Positions 1-9,635 of a DNA stretch of 64,000 nucleotides are shown one piece after another. Source of the DNA: Pedobacter sp. Bi126 (GTDB taxonomy: Bacteria > Bacteroidota > Bacteroidia > Sphingobacteriales > Sphingobacteriaceae); assembly GCF_918698245.1 (NCBI RefSeq), contig NZ_CAKKMS010000003.1:186001-250000 (forward strand), in the 5' to 3' direction. The first letter of the stretch is position 1. Every line of letters begins with the position of its first letter. Position numbers and translations under genes: made by a program. A model generated the notes under the pieces. That model worked only from the letters and a program-made list of their open reading frames with translations, was not told where the DNA came from and searched no databases.

Positions 1-1212
1 AGTTCTATTATCGGCTTTAACAAACAGTTCTATCATCATTAGGTTGAGATAGGTACTTTCAGGAAAATGTTTTTTAAGTTTCTCCAGGATCAACCTTGCA
101 TCGAACACATTTCCTAAACGCAAATAAAGCTTAGCCATCATTAACTGATTTAAATAGCTCTGCGGTTTTGCTTTAAGGGCATCTTCGAAATATTTAAATC
201 CAACTGGTTTTAGCTGAGCTGGAACAGGATTTGTTTCTTTTGAATACGCCTGTGGTGTACTGGTAGTAGAAAGGTTATTTAATGGTGCTCCGTTGGCATC
301 AGTTAACCGCAGCATAAAATTCGATCTGCCCGCATAGCTCTCGCCTATCTGCACCAAAACGCGGTTGTAGCCCTGATTTAACTTAATCGGCACAATGTAT
401 GCGTCAAGATCGTTGTTTCTTTCTTCTGATTCGCTGATTAAAAGCTGATCATTTACCCAAACCTTTACCGAGCCGGATACGCCGATTCTTAATTGCCCTG
501 TTGTACTTGCAGGCGCATTAACAAATGTTTGGGCAAACTGTAGTGCATTTTCATAAGTGTTATAATACGTAAAATCGAACCATTTATCATGCCGTACATA
601 AGGTACCGTTCTCCAGCTAAATTTTCTGTTCTTTTTACCCGTAAAAACATAATTAAGTTCAGGATGGGCTAAAATATCATCGTACTGTTTATCGAAACCA
701 CTGGTCGAAATGTTTTCATACTCGCCTGTGATTAACCAATTTTCGATTTCGCCAATCTTATTAAAATACTGATCAGCTTCGGCATATTGTTTTTTCTCTT
801 CGAAATGCGAACCTAACGATGCGTAGGCCAATGCATTAATGGTGCCGTCTACATCTTTTCTTGTTGCCAGTTTTTTATAAAACTCCAACTGGTCGGTCGT
901 TTTTATCTTCGAAGCGTTATTGGGCAAATCGCTCCATAGCGCAACAAGATATGGTTGTGGGTTTTTAGCCGTATTAGATAATTTATTTAAGTAGCTAAAA
1001 CCTTCTTTGGCTGGCCGGTCCATTTCAGTCATCATAGATAATGCAACATTTGCTTCATCTGAAAATGCAGGTTTAAGTGCTGCCTTGGTAAAAAAATCGC
1101 GTGCCGCTGTCCGGTTGTTTTTAAAAAAATATTCCCAGCCTGGGTTCAAATTTGTTTGTGCCTGAATAGACGAAGAAACAAGAATTGAGAGAATTAATAG
1201 TTTAAATTTCAT
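1..1212 (-). CDS. Exported TPR-like protein (3' end cut by window edge)
   Basis: The gene starts at 1212 and runs off the left edge, leaving 404 in-frame codons with no stop. Residues 1-19 (MKFKLLILSILVSSSIQAQ) form a Sec signal peptide, so the product is exported. Residues about 20-170 are helical and TPR-like; about 195-310 look beta-rich, like a sugar-binding jelly roll (KVWVNDQLL); and TPR-like helices return from about 335 to the edge. Large Bacteroidota proteins with a DUF3857/transglutaminase C-terminus often begin this way, but that half is outside the window, so the assignment is inference. It is divergent from the SRPBCC gene at 1360. Function unknown. Confidence 0.75.
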   Translation of the reverse strand, partial: MKFKLLILSILVSSSIQAQTNLNPGWEYFFKNNRTAARDFFTKAALKPAFSDEANVALSMMTEMDRPAKEGFSYLNKLSNTAKNPQPYLVALWSDLPNNASKIKTTDQLEFYKKLATRKDVDGTINALAYASLGSHFEEKKQYAEADQYFNKIGEIENWLITGEYENISTSGFDKQYDDILAHPELNYVFTGKKNRKFSWRTVPYVRHDKWFDFTYYNTYENALQFAQTFVNAPASTTGQLRIGVSGSVKVWVNDQLLISESEERNNDLDAYIVPIKLNQGYNRVLVQIGESYAGRSNFMLRLTDANGAPLNNLSTTSTPQAYSKETNPVPAQLKPVGFKYFEDALKAKPQSYLNQLMMAKLYLRLGNVFDARLILEKLKKHFPESTYLNLMMIELFVKADNRT

Positions 1213-1359
1213 TTTGTAATTATAGAAAAAAAACAAATCTGAATCAAAGCAATTTAGATTAAAAAATAAGCAGGAAAAACCTCACCCATTTACTGCATTT
1301 AATGTGCAGGTAATATTTTTTAACTTAGATGATCAAACTAAAAAATTGAATAAACTGTG

Positions 1360-1809
1360 ATGGATAAAACGGAGAACAGATCAATGCAGGTTAAGGGCCT
1401 TTTTAAAGCAAATATGCAATTGCTTTGGGACGTTTGGACCAAACCCGAGCACCTAAAAAACTGGTGGGGACCAAAAGGCTTTAGTGCCACCATCCATAAA
1501 ATGGATTTGCAGGCAGGTGGTGAATGGAAGCTCACCTTACATGGACCTGATGGTAAAGACTATGCCAACCGCAGCATTTTTAAAGAGATTATTCCACTTG
1601 AAAAAATTGTATTCGAACACTTCAACCCACATTTTTTCACTACAGTTCTTTTTGAGGCCCATGATGAAGAAACCCAAATAAACTGGACGATGTTATTCGA
1701 CACTCCTGAGATGCGCGAAACGATAGTTAAAGTGCATAAGGCCGAGGAAGGGCAAAAGGAAAATATGGAAAGACTTGGAGACTACCTTTTGAAGGTACAT
1801 ACGCAATAA
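1360..1809 (+). CDS. SRPBCC / AHSA1-family protein
   Basis: A 149-residue protein of the Aha1/START-like helix-grip fold. The N-terminal signature is visible: VWTKPEHLKNWWGPKGF, then the GGEWKLTLHGPDG strand pair and a C-terminal long helix. Members are usually cytosolic small-ligand-binding proteins of unknown substrate; no catalytic function can be read. I chose ATG 1360 over the adjoining GTG at 1357; ATG 1384 is a further alternative that would remove eight residues outside the conserved fold. It is convergent with the Gfo/Idh operon, separated by a hairpin-rich intergenic element. Confidence 0.85.
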   Translation: MDKTENRSMQVKGLFKANMQLLWDVWTKPEHLKNWWGPKGFSATIHKMDLQAGGEWKLTLHGPDGKDYANRSIFKEIIPLEKIVFEHFNPHFFTTVLFEAHDEETQINWTMLFDTPEMRETIVKVHKAEEGQKENMERLGDYLLKVHTQ

Positions 1810-1866
1810 TTCTCTCATTTCGAGTGATAATTGATTTTATAAAATCAATATAAGGAATTTTAGTAG

Positions 1867-2040
1867 TTTGTGAGCATACAAGAAATCGTCATTGCTGGAA
1901 GGTATTTTTTGCCCAGGAAGCAATTTTATGATTATCGCTACTAGCGTCCGCTTTAAGGTTGCTTCGTGCCGACGACTTATCCTTTCGTGGTGTCAGATGG
2001 TAACATCTGATACTACGACCGCAGCAACCGAAATGACAAG
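1867..2040. repeat. Structured intergenic repeat between convergent genes
   Basis: This gap between two convergent genes is built of nested inverted repeats. The core is a 15-bp stem at 1985-1999 / 2004-2018 (two G.U pairs, loop GTAA). It is enclosed by GGTTGCT / AGCAACC arms, and upstream there is a CATTGCTGG...GAAGCAAT-type arm. The CGTCATTGC...GAAGCAAT style is a common dispersed intergenic repeat in this group (recalled, not searched). It may act as a bidirectional transcription end; no long T-run follows. Confidence 0.5.
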
Positions 2041-2048
2041 AAATAATT

Positions 2049-3134
2049 TTAATCTAACCGGATCATTTCACCTGTTTTTACCGATTCATCGCAGGCAAAA
2101 GCAATCCTTAAGCTGTTTACAGCATCTTCAGTGGCGTCGGTTAAATCTATATCTTCTGCAATAGCTTTTAGGAAATAACGCTGCTCGCGGTTGCACAGTT
2201 CCTGATGATCCGGCTCATCGGTTAGATCCACCCATTCATCAGCTTTGCTGAACTCATCATTAACATCTAAATCGGCATGATGTATTTTAATCGATTCGGT
2301 TTTGGTATGCGCATCAATGTTATCAGAGTTTCCGGCTGCACCTGCTTTTTTAGCCGTGATAGATACTGATCCTTTTGGTCCAAAAACATCTTTAATAAAA
2401 AAAGCATTATCGCTCACCATCGGTCCCCAGCCAGCTTCATACCAACCAATAGAACCATCCTCGAAACGGATCTGCAGCTGCCCGTAATTGTAGTTCCACT
2501 CTGGGATATCGTCAGTAAGCCTGGCACCAATGGCACTCACCTGTACAGGCTTCGATCGGGTCATTTGGCACATAATATCGATGTAATGTACAGCACAATC
2601 GACAATGGGGCTTAAACTTTTCATCAGGTTACGGTGCACCGTCCATTTAGGTCCATGGCTCTGTTGGTTCAGGTTCATGCGCATCACCAAAGGTTTTCCC
2701 ATTTCCTGAGCCAGCGAAGTAAATTTCTCCCAGGAGGGATGATAGCGGAGGATATACCCCACCAATAATTTTTTATTCGCTTTTTTAGCGGCGTCTGCCA
2801 CCTTTATAGCGCCTTCTACGCTATCGGCCAATGGTTTTTCGATAAACACGTGGCAACCATTTTCGAAAGATTTTATGGCATAAGCTTCGTGTGTATCGGG
2901 ATAAGTAGAAATACAAACGGCATCTGGTTTGGTTATTTCAAGTGCCTCGTAAAAATCAGTATACAAATCATATTGTCCACCTAATTTTTCATTAAGCTTT
3001 TCTTTGCTTTTACCGGTAGAAACCAATCCGCAAATTTCAAAACCGGGTAGGGTGTGGTAAGCTGTGGCATGGGAAGCACCCATATTGCCACAGCCTACTA
3101 CTAATACCTTTAAATTCTTATTTTCTATCGACAT
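2049..3134 (-). CDS. Gfo/Idh/MocA family oxidoreductase (cytosolic)
   Basis: A 361-residue NAD(P)-dependent oxidoreductase. The Rossmann glycine motif is VVGCGNMG near the N-terminus and the EKP motif of the family is in FIEKPLADS (about residue 95). There is no signal peptide, unlike its two paralogues upstream. ATG 3134 is preferred over 3161 because it gives an 8-bp gap instead of overlapping the preceding gene, and the residues added by 3161 do not resemble the family. It is the last gene of a four-gene operon with two Tat-exported Gfo/Idh enzymes and a DUF1080 protein. A likely job is handling the oxidised sugar after import, or re-reducing it; the substrate cannot be read. Confidence 0.88.
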   Translation of the reverse strand: MSIENKNLKVLVVGCGNMGASHATAYHTLPGFEICGLVSTGKSKEKLNEKLGGQYDLYTDFYEALEITKPDAVCISTYPDTHEAYAIKSFENGCHVFIEKPLADSVEGAIKVADAAKKANKKLLVGYILRYHPSWEKFTSLAQEMGKPLVMRMNLNQQSHGPKWTVHRNLMKSLSPIVDCAVHYIDIMCQMTRSKPVQVSAIGARLTDDIPEWNYNYGQLQIRFEDGSIGWYEAGWGPMVSDNAFFIKDVFGPKGSVSITAKKAGAAGNSDNIDAHTKTESIKIHHADLDVNDEFSKADEWVDLTDEPDHQELCNREQRYFLKAIAEDIDLTDATEDAVNSLRIAFACDESVKTGEMIRLD

Positions 3135-3142
3135 ACTAAATC

Positions 3143-4597
3143 TTAAACGCCCAACGTCCAACCCTTACGGTATTCGCGTTTCACAAATTGATTTACCTCG
3201 TCAAAATTGGTCACCTTCATATTTATTTTGTCCCAAAGCATTTTGATATCTCTGCCCGGGTAACTGATTTTACTTGCTGCATCTCTGCGCTGTACATCTG
3301 TGCCCCTAATGGCGAGATTGGCAATCAATAAGGTTTCGGTAAGTGGCCCGGCGATTTCAAATGGCGAACTCAGTTCCATTTTTCCATAACCGGCAATGGC
3401 GGCTTCGGCAAACTGAGTATAATGGCCTTCTTCCTGATTAGCGATACGCGGAATAGTGATTTTCGTTCTATCTGATTCGTTGCGCGAGAGTGGTAACAAT
3501 TTTGGATTTTTGCCATAGGTTTCACAGATCATTTTACCTTTTGTACCGATAAAAAGCACACCATTATCGCCGAAACTTTCATTAGGCCCTAATTCTTCCG
3601 GACGTTCCGGCTTAATGCCTCCATCCATCCAATGCACCTGAACCTCATGTTTGGTTTTTGGCGTTTTGGCAAAGGTTAAAATGACGTGGCTTGATGGCGG
3701 GCAGCTTTCTGGCAAATAGGCACGTTTAAATTCATCAACATATACACTGCCTACGCTGCATTCTACGCTGATTGGGGTATCCAGGCCTAACACCCTAAAA
3801 GGAGGCTCTACCAAGTGACAGCCCATATCGCCAATGGCACCGGTGCCGTAATCCCACCATCCCCTCCAATTAAAGGGAACCAGTTTATTTACATATTCTT
3901 TATATGGAGCACTGCCCAACCACAAATCCCAATCCAGTTCTTTCGGTATTTCGGCTTTTCCACTTGGCCACGAAATTCCCTGAGGCCATACTGGCCGGTT
4001 AGTCCAGCAGTAAACCGTATGAACTTTACCTATCCTGCCTGCATCGTACCATTCCTGAAGTCTTCTTACACCATCGCCCGAAGCACCCTGATTACCCATT
4101 TGCGTAACCACTTTATAGCGGTTTGCGGCTTCGGTTAACATCCTGGCTTCGTAAATATCGTGCGTTAAAGGCTTTTGCACATACACATGTTTACCCAATT
4201 GCATGGCTGCCATGGCAATTTGCGCGTGGGTATGATCGGGTGTTGATACCGTTACGGCATCAATATTTTTGCCTTCTTTATCCAATAACTCACGATAATC
4301 TTTGTAATATTTTGCCTTTGGGAAGTTTTTTAGAGAATTTGCAGCTCTTCTATCATCTACATCGCATAAAAAAGCAACATCTGTTTTTCCTCCCCTAACA
4401 ATACTGGCAATATCGCCCTCTCCTTTTCCACCTGCACCTATTCCAGCCAATTGCAAACGATCGCTTGGCGCCAGAAAACCTGGCCCACCCAACACATGGC
4501 GGGGTACAATCATAAATCCAGCGGCAGCAAGTGCTGTTGTTTTAATAAAGTTTCTTCTCGAATTTTCTGTTTTCGAATTTGCCTTATCTTCTATCAT
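3143..4597 (-). CDS. Tat-exported Gfo/Idh/MocA oxidoreductase
   Basis: A 484-residue enzyme with a twin-arginine leader (SRRNFIKTTALAAAG, residues 13-27) followed by IVPRHVLGG and LAPSDRL, an arrangement repeated in the paralogue ending at 8124. The Rossmann motif is GIGAGGKG and the usual EKP appears as QKP (YVQKPLTHD), a conservative change in this family. Tat export implies that it folds with its NAD(P) cofactor already bound. In Bacteroidota such enzymes are linked to C3 oxidation of glycosides together with DUF1080 hydrolases (family knowledge); the substrate is not known. It lies 30 bp downstream of the DUF1080 gene and 8 bp upstream of the cytosolic paralogue, so co-transcription is very likely. 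Confidence 0.9.
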   Translation of the reverse strand: MIEDKANSKTENSRRNFIKTTALAAAGFMIVPRHVLGGPGFLAPSDRLQLAGIGAGGKGEGDIASIVRGGKTDVAFLCDVDDRRAANSLKNFPKAKYYKDYRELLDKEGKNIDAVTVSTPDHTHAQIAMAAMQLGKHVYVQKPLTHDIYEARMLTEAANRYKVVTQMGNQGASGDGVRRLQEWYDAGRIGKVHTVYCWTNRPVWPQGISWPSGKAEIPKELDWDLWLGSAPYKEYVNKLVPFNWRGWWDYGTGAIGDMGCHLVEPPFRVLGLDTPISVECSVGSVYVDEFKRAYLPESCPPSSHVILTFAKTPKTKHEVQVHWMDGGIKPERPEELGPNESFGDNGVLFIGTKGKMICETYGKNPKLLPLSRNESDRTKITIPRIANQEEGHYTQFAEAAIAGYGKMELSSPFEIAGPLTETLLIANLAIRGTDVQRRDAASKISYPGRDIKMLWDKINMKVTNFDEVNQFVKREYRKGWTLGV

Positions 4598-4627
4598 TAT
4601 TTAACCTGTTATAATGCTAAATTTAAC

Positions 4628-7600
4628 TTATTTCTTTTTACCTGTAACTTTTGTATCAGTTTCTTCTTGAGCTGACGCTTTCTTGCTCAGATCTTTAATC
4701 CTGATGTTGCGGAACTGAACAGGAGAACCATGACCTAAGAAACCGATATGTCCACTTTCACGTAGTAAACCCGGGTGTTCTTTATGGTCTGGAGTGCCGT
4801 TTTTCTTAAATGGTTCGATATCGCCATCTAAAATTACGGTGCCGTTTAAGATCACTTTAATTTTCGATCCTTTGGCAATTACTTCTTCATAGTTCCACTC
4901 TCCAGTAGGCTTTAAAAACCCTCTCTTTGCAGCGATAGTGCCATAAACCGAACCATGATACTGGTATTCTTTCAGGTCTTTATAAATCGGTGCATCGTTA
5001 TCCAGTATCTGCAGTTCCATACCGGCATAAGCAGCATCACCTTCTAAAGGAGCCCTGATCCCTAAACCGTTGTTTGCACCTGGAGTGAGCTGAAATTCGA
5101 AACGGTAAACAAAATCGCTGAATTCTTCTTTGGTGAATAAGTTACCGCCTGATCCTTTACCTGGTTTTGGACGGATAGCGATGTTTCCATCCTCGATAAC
5201 GTAATCGGTAGTATTACCTGTCCAGCTGTGCATATTGGTTCCATCGAACAATACTTTATAACCTTCTTTTTTCTCTTGTGCACTCAGCTCAAAAGGTTTT
5301 GGGCGGGGAATTTCTTTGATATAGATATCGCGGTAAGCCACCGGCGATCCATGCGCCTGCAATTCGATCTGCTCTTCTGCAAAGATCGGCAAACTTCTGT
5401 CCCAATAATTCTCTAAAATCACATTATCGGTCACCAATTGTCCGTTCAGATAAACGGTAACACGGTCGCCTTTCATTAAGATTCTGAATGTATTCCATTC
5501 ATCCAACTTGTTATCGGCCACTTTAAGCGGTTTACTTTCGTTTGTTTGATTGTTGTACAAACCACCAGAACCAACCTGGGCACCCACTTTTGTACGGGCA
5601 AGATCCCAGATCTGTACCTGTGGCGTACCGCGGAGATAAATACCCGCATCGCCCTCTCCTTTTTTATCGTCGATGATTTTCCAGTCTACCAACATTTCAA
5701 AATCGCCATATTTTTTAACGGTTGCAAGGTTATTGCCATGACTTTGAAACTGTAGTTCACCGTTGATCACTTTCCAGCTTTCCTTTGCCTCGGCATCAGC
5801 TTTGGTTTGTGCTTCGGCTAAGGTTTTTTCATCCATTTTTGATCTTTTGATCGGATCGGCCACAAGTCCTTTCCATCCGGATAAATCTTTGCCGTTAAAA
5901 ATCTGAACAAAGCCTTCGCCAGCTTTCATCTCAGAAATATACTTCCGCATACCTTCTTTCTGATAACCGGCATCGCCTCCGGTAATTACGGCAATGGTTT
6001 TATTTAACAAGCCTTTTACAATGTCGCCATTGTAAGTTCCGGCCATGGCAATATTCATCACCGCGTTTGCCGCAGCCTGTTGTAAAGTAGCATTATCTAA
6101 ATACTGACCAGCAAATACAATCGCATTAAAACATTTGGCCTGTTCGACATCTTTAAGAATCTGCTGTTGTTGTGCTGGTGTTTTAGCCACTGCCATCGCA
6201 TTGCGCAATAATAATAAACGTTGCTCAGCCGGGTACTTTGTATTTCTTACTAAAGTTAAGTAACCCACAATCGCCTGGTTCAAAAAGTCTGGATTGGTGG
6301 TGGTACGCGCAATGCTGATCAATGCATCCGTTGAGCCTGCATCCGACCATGAAGAAAGTGCTTCAATTGCAGCTTTCTTGGTGGCGTCATCGCCTGTGGC
6401 ATAGGCTTCTGAAACCGATTTTAACGATTGCTCACCACCTAAACTGCCAAGTACCTTATAAAACAACAATTTCTTATCAGCAGGTGTATTGCTCATTTGC
6501 TGAAGAATGGCATTGGTTTGTGCCGCTTTATCTGTTGATCCTTTTACCGAAGCAATAATGGCATCTTGTACAGCAGTAAGTTCGTCGGCATTGGTGCTTT
6601 TATTTAAAAGATCAAATAATTGTGCTTTATTTTCAGCTGCTGCTACATGTTGCAATGAAAGGTATGCTGCTTTTCGTACTTCAGGTTTTTTACTGTTTAA
6701 TGCAGTATAAATAACCTCCGTTTGGCTGGTTGCAGCGCGGGCGGCTAAAATATTAATCAAGGCAACCTGTACCTCTGGTTTAGCTTTCGGAAGATAAGCA
6801 CCAACTTTAGTGGCTACACTTTCGCCTTTTATTCTTAAAATTCCATTAGAAATAGCCGCAATATCTGCTGTATCTCCTTTGCCCATTAACTTCAACAGAT
6901 CGTCTATAACTTCTTCCTGTCCAAGTTTTACAGCGGTGTTAATTGCAGCCAGTTTTACCTGCTCATCGTCGCTTTTAATTAATTTGAGTACGGCTGGCAA
7001 TGCAGATTTTGCTTTGCTATTGCCCAGCATATCTAAAATAGAAACCTGAGTTGGGGCATCAACCTTTTTTAACTGGCTTACCCAGGCTGCACTATTGGTA
7101 TCATTTACGCCATCAGCAGCGAATTTAACCGCAGCCGCTCGAAATTCGAACTGTTTATCGGTCATGGCAGCCAACAAAGCTTGTTGATCGGTTTGTGTTG
7201 CCGAAAGTAATTTTAAGGCTGCAGTACGTTCGTTTACCTGATCATCAGCCGTTGCTTTTTCTAATATTGTTTTCGCTATTGCTTCCACTCCCGCTTTATC
7301 TGTTGCTATGTTTTTCTGGGCGTAAACCAATAAAGCTGCAACCGCATTGGTTTGGTCGTATTTATAACCTGCTTGTTCAGCAGCTTTTACTAAAATTTCT
7401 TTTGCGGATGCATCGCCAATATTGGCAAGGGCATACAAACTTACCTTGGTTAATGCTTTGTCTGTTCCAGTAGCCAATGGCGCAATAGCTGTAGCTGCTG
7501 CTTTAGCATTAGTATGGCCCAATGCTTCTACAATGGCAATTTTTGCTTTGCCGTTTGCTTTACTCAAGCCACTAAGCAATGCATTTGTAGCAGAGGCAGT

Positions 7601-8101
7601 ACCAATTTTGGCCAGTGCTCTCGATGCTTCGTCAGCCAATTGTTCGTCAGCAAGGTAATCTGTTAGACAGGCTACCGCAACATCATTTCCTACCAAATCG
7701 AACTGACTGATGATAAATGCTTTGTTCTGTTTATCGGTTAGTTTGGGTAACGCTTTGCAATAGGCATTGATGGCCATACTCCTTAGATTCTGTTGACCGG
7801 TTTTGGTCGCATAAGCAGTAAAACCACCTACTGCATACTCAATAAGGGCGTTGTTTCCTTTTTCAGAAGCCGTTAAACCAATAATTAAGGCTACGTAACC
7901 CTCTTCACCTAAATCGGCCACTTCTTTCATATTGCGTTCTAGCTGGGCAGCATTTCTAGCGGGCAGCTGTGCCAATAAATCGGCAATACGCGTGGTTGTA
8001 GTTCTCTCGTCTTTTTTATCTTGAGCCAGGGCCCTTACCGTAAATAATGCGTTTGTAAGCATTACAATGGCTAACAGCACCAATAATATTTTTTTGTTCA
8101 T
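4628..8101 (-). CDS. HEAT-repeat protein with two DUF1080 (3-keto-disaccharide hydrolase) domains
   Basis: A 1157-residue exported protein. Residues 1-27 are a Sec signal peptide ending ALAQ. Residues about 35-700 are a run of alanine-rich HEAT/armadillo-type helical repeats. Two DUF1080 domains follow, starting near residue 729 (FVQIFNGKDLSGWKG) and near 944 (VLFDGTNMHSWTG). DUF1080 is a concanavalin-like lectin fold shown in some members to hydrolyse 3-keto-glycosides; single-domain members are about 250 residues, so this is an unusually long double-domain fusion. ATG 8101 gives a normal signal peptide and a 22-bp gap; a start at 8143 would overlap the upstream gene. The HEAT array probably scaffolds partners or glycans (inference). 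Confidence 0.88.
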   Translation of the reverse strand: MNKKILLVLLAIVMLTNALFTVRALAQDKKDERTTTTRIADLLAQLPARNAAQLERNMKEVADLGEEGYVALIIGLTASEKGNNALIEYAVGGFTAYATKTGQQNLRSMAINAYCKALPKLTDKQNKAFIISQFDLVGNDVAVACLTDYLADEQLADEASRALAKIGTASATNALLSGLSKANGKAKIAIVEALGHTNAKAAATAIAPLATGTDKALTKVSLYALANIGDASAKEILVKAAEQAGYKYDQTNAVAALLVYAQKNIATDKAGVEAIAKTILEKATADDQVNERTAALKLLSATQTDQQALLAAMTDKQFEFRAAAVKFAADGVNDTNSAAWVSQLKKVDAPTQVSILDMLGNSKAKSALPAVLKLIKSDDEQVKLAAINTAVKLGQEEVIDDLLKLMGKGDTADIAAISNGILRIKGESVATKVGAYLPKAKPEVQVALINILAARAATSQTEVIYTALNSKKPEVRKAAYLSLQHVAAAENKAQLFDLLNKSTNADELTAVQDAIIASVKGSTDKAAQTNAILQQMSNTPADKKLLFYKVLGSLGGEQSLKSVSEAYATGDDATKKAAIEALSSWSDAGSTDALISIARTTTNPDFLNQAIVGYLTLVRNTKYPAEQRLLLLRNAMAVAKTPAQQQQILKDVEQAKCFNAIVFAGQYLDNATLQQAAANAVMNIAMAGTYNGDIVKGLLNKTIAVITGGDAGYQKEGMRKYISEMKAGEGFVQIFNGKDLSGWKGLVADPIKRSKMDEKTLAEAQTKADAEAKESWKVINGELQFQSHGNNLATVKKYGDFEMLVDWKIIDDKKGEGDAGIYLRGTPQVQIWDLARTKVGAQVGSGGLYNNQTNESKPLKVADNKLDEWNTFRILMKGDRVTVYLNGQLVTDNVILENYWDRSLPIFAEEQIELQAHGSPVAYRDIYIKEIPRPKPFELSAQEKKEGYKVLFDGTNMHSWTGNTTDYVIEDGNIAIRPKPGKGSGGNLFTKEEFSDFVYRFEFQLTPGANNGLGIRAPLEGDAAYAGMELQILDNDAPIYKDLKEYQYHGSVYGTIAAKRGFLKPTGEWNYEEVIAKGSKIKVILNGTVILDGDIEPFKKNGTPDHKEHPGLLRESGHIGFLGHGSPVQFRNIRIKDLSKKASAQEETDTKVTGKKK

Positions 8102-8123
8102 GATGGTTTGTATTTTGAGATGT

Positions 8124-9410
8124 TTAAATAGAAAATGGTGCACGCATTACAGGATTAATCAATCTGTTAGCAGCCTCATCATCTACGAATTCTTGCTTAA
8201 CCGGGTCGAATTTTAACGATCTTCCCAATCTTAAGGCAGCCAAACCAATATTTACAATGTTGCACGAACGGTGTCCGTTCTCTTCATTTAAAGCGAATTT
8301 TTTCCTCGTCCGTACCGATTCTGAAAATTCTACAATCTCAGGATCAGGATCAGGGAATTGCGCCAGTTTACGTTCCAGATCAGGAATGTCAGATTTAAAA
8401 CCCGGATACAATTTACCTTTTGGACCTTCTATATACGGTACATTGGTATCTTTACCTTCACCGTCTAAAATAATCTGGCAGCCATCGGCATAAGTATAGG
8501 TAATCCTGCGCCAAATGCCTACAGCATCCGTATGTTGTTGTGGCGCATCAACCTCTACAGAAATTGGATTGGTATCATCCTTACCTAAAAAGTATTGTAT
8601 CGGGTCGATATAATGTTGCCCCATATCACTTAATCCACCACCATCATAATCCCAATAACCTCTAAAAGTTTGGTGAACACGGTGTGCATTGTAAGGCTTA
8701 TATGGTGCAGGGCCTAACCATGCATTATAATCTAATTCTGGTGGTACGGGCTGAGGTTCTAAATGATCTTTGCCCACCCAGTAAAATTTCCAGTCGTAGC
8801 CGGTATGTTTACTTACGGTTACTTTTAATGGCCAGCCCAACATACCACTATCTACCAGTTTTTTAATCGGTTTTACAGTAGTGCCCATTCCGTAAAAGGT
8901 ATCTTTAAACCTAAACCAGGTATTTAACCTAAACATTCTACCATGCTGTTTTACCGCTTCTACCACCCTTTTGCCCTCACCTATGGTATGTGTCATTGGT
9001 TTTTCGCACCAAATATCTTTTCCTGCATTGGCAGCATCTACAGCCATTATACCATGCCAGTGTGGTGGGGTAGCAATGTGTACAATATCTACCTCAGGCA
9101 ATTGTATCAGTTCTCTATAATCACTAAATGTTTTTACACCTTTATCCAACATTGATGCCGCTTGTTTAAGGTGGTTCTGATCAACATCACATATGGCTAC
9201 TACCTGGGTACCTTCGTAGCCAAAATGGCCTCTGCCCATTCCTCCAACACCGATTACGGCTTTGGTTAATTTATCGCTTGGGGCAAGATATCCTTGTCCG
9301 CCCAATACATACCTTGGGACGATGGTAAATGCTGCCAGGCCAATTGCAGATTTTTTGATGAAATCGCGTCTGGTGTTTTGTTCATTTTGTGGTTCTTCTT
9401 TAGTTTTCAT
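8124..9410 (-). CDS. Tat-exported Gfo/Idh/MocA oxidoreductase
   Basis: First gene of the four-gene operon, 428 residues. A twin-arginine leader (TRRDFIKKSAIGLAAF) is followed by IVPRYVLGG and LAPSDKL, close to the leader of the paralogue at 3143-4597. The Rossmann glycines are in GVGGMGRG and the EKP motif is intact (WCEKPMTHTI). The likely role is periplasmic redox chemistry on a sugar or glycoside, feeding the DUF1080 protein encoded 22 bp downstream. ATG 9410 starts directly before the Tat leader; the longer frame from 9461 adds residues with no Tat-like character. The 225-bp region upstream is shared with the divergent ROK regulator, which is the obvious candidate controller. Confidence 0.9.
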   Translation of the reverse strand: MKTKEEPQNEQNTRRDFIKKSAIGLAAFTIVPRYVLGGQGYLAPSDKLTKAVIGVGGMGRGHFGYEGTQVVAICDVDQNHLKQAASMLDKGVKTFSDYRELIQLPEVDIVHIATPPHWHGIMAVDAANAGKDIWCEKPMTHTIGEGKRVVEAVKQHGRMFRLNTWFRFKDTFYGMGTTVKPIKKLVDSGMLGWPLKVTVSKHTGYDWKFYWVGKDHLEPQPVPPELDYNAWLGPAPYKPYNAHRVHQTFRGYWDYDGGGLSDMGQHYIDPIQYFLGKDDTNPISVEVDAPQQHTDAVGIWRRITYTYADGCQIILDGEGKDTNVPYIEGPKGKLYPGFKSDIPDLERKLAQFPDPDPEIVEFSESVRTRKKFALNEENGHRSCNIVNIGLAALRLGRSLKFDPVKQEFVDDEAANRLINPVMRAPFSI

Positions 9411-9576
9411 TTGTTTCTTGGTGTTGTAAAAACTTATATGATAGTTTGGTTCCAAAAGCATTAGGATGCTGGAGCATAGGATTTATCGATCTGGTTAGAT
9501 TAAAATTACAAGGTTAATGTTAATAAGAAATTATTATAAAGACAAAACATCGTTGATTTCTTTACGTATTAAAAAA

Positions 9577-9601
9577 ACTTTAGTAAATTTTTAATAGAAG
9601 T
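9577..9601. promoter_or_regulatory. Candidate operator in the ROK / Gfo-Idh divergent region
   Basis: An imperfect dyad with ACTT and AAGT ends and an inner TAGTAAA / TTTAATA pair (one mismatch) lies about 35 bp before the ROK start. ROK repressors of the NagC/XylR type bind AT-rich imperfect palindromes of about this size. The match is weak and no second copy was found near the operon start at 9410. Confidence 0.3.
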
Positions 9602-9635
9602 TATCTATATTTATCGAAATAGTGCAATCAACAAC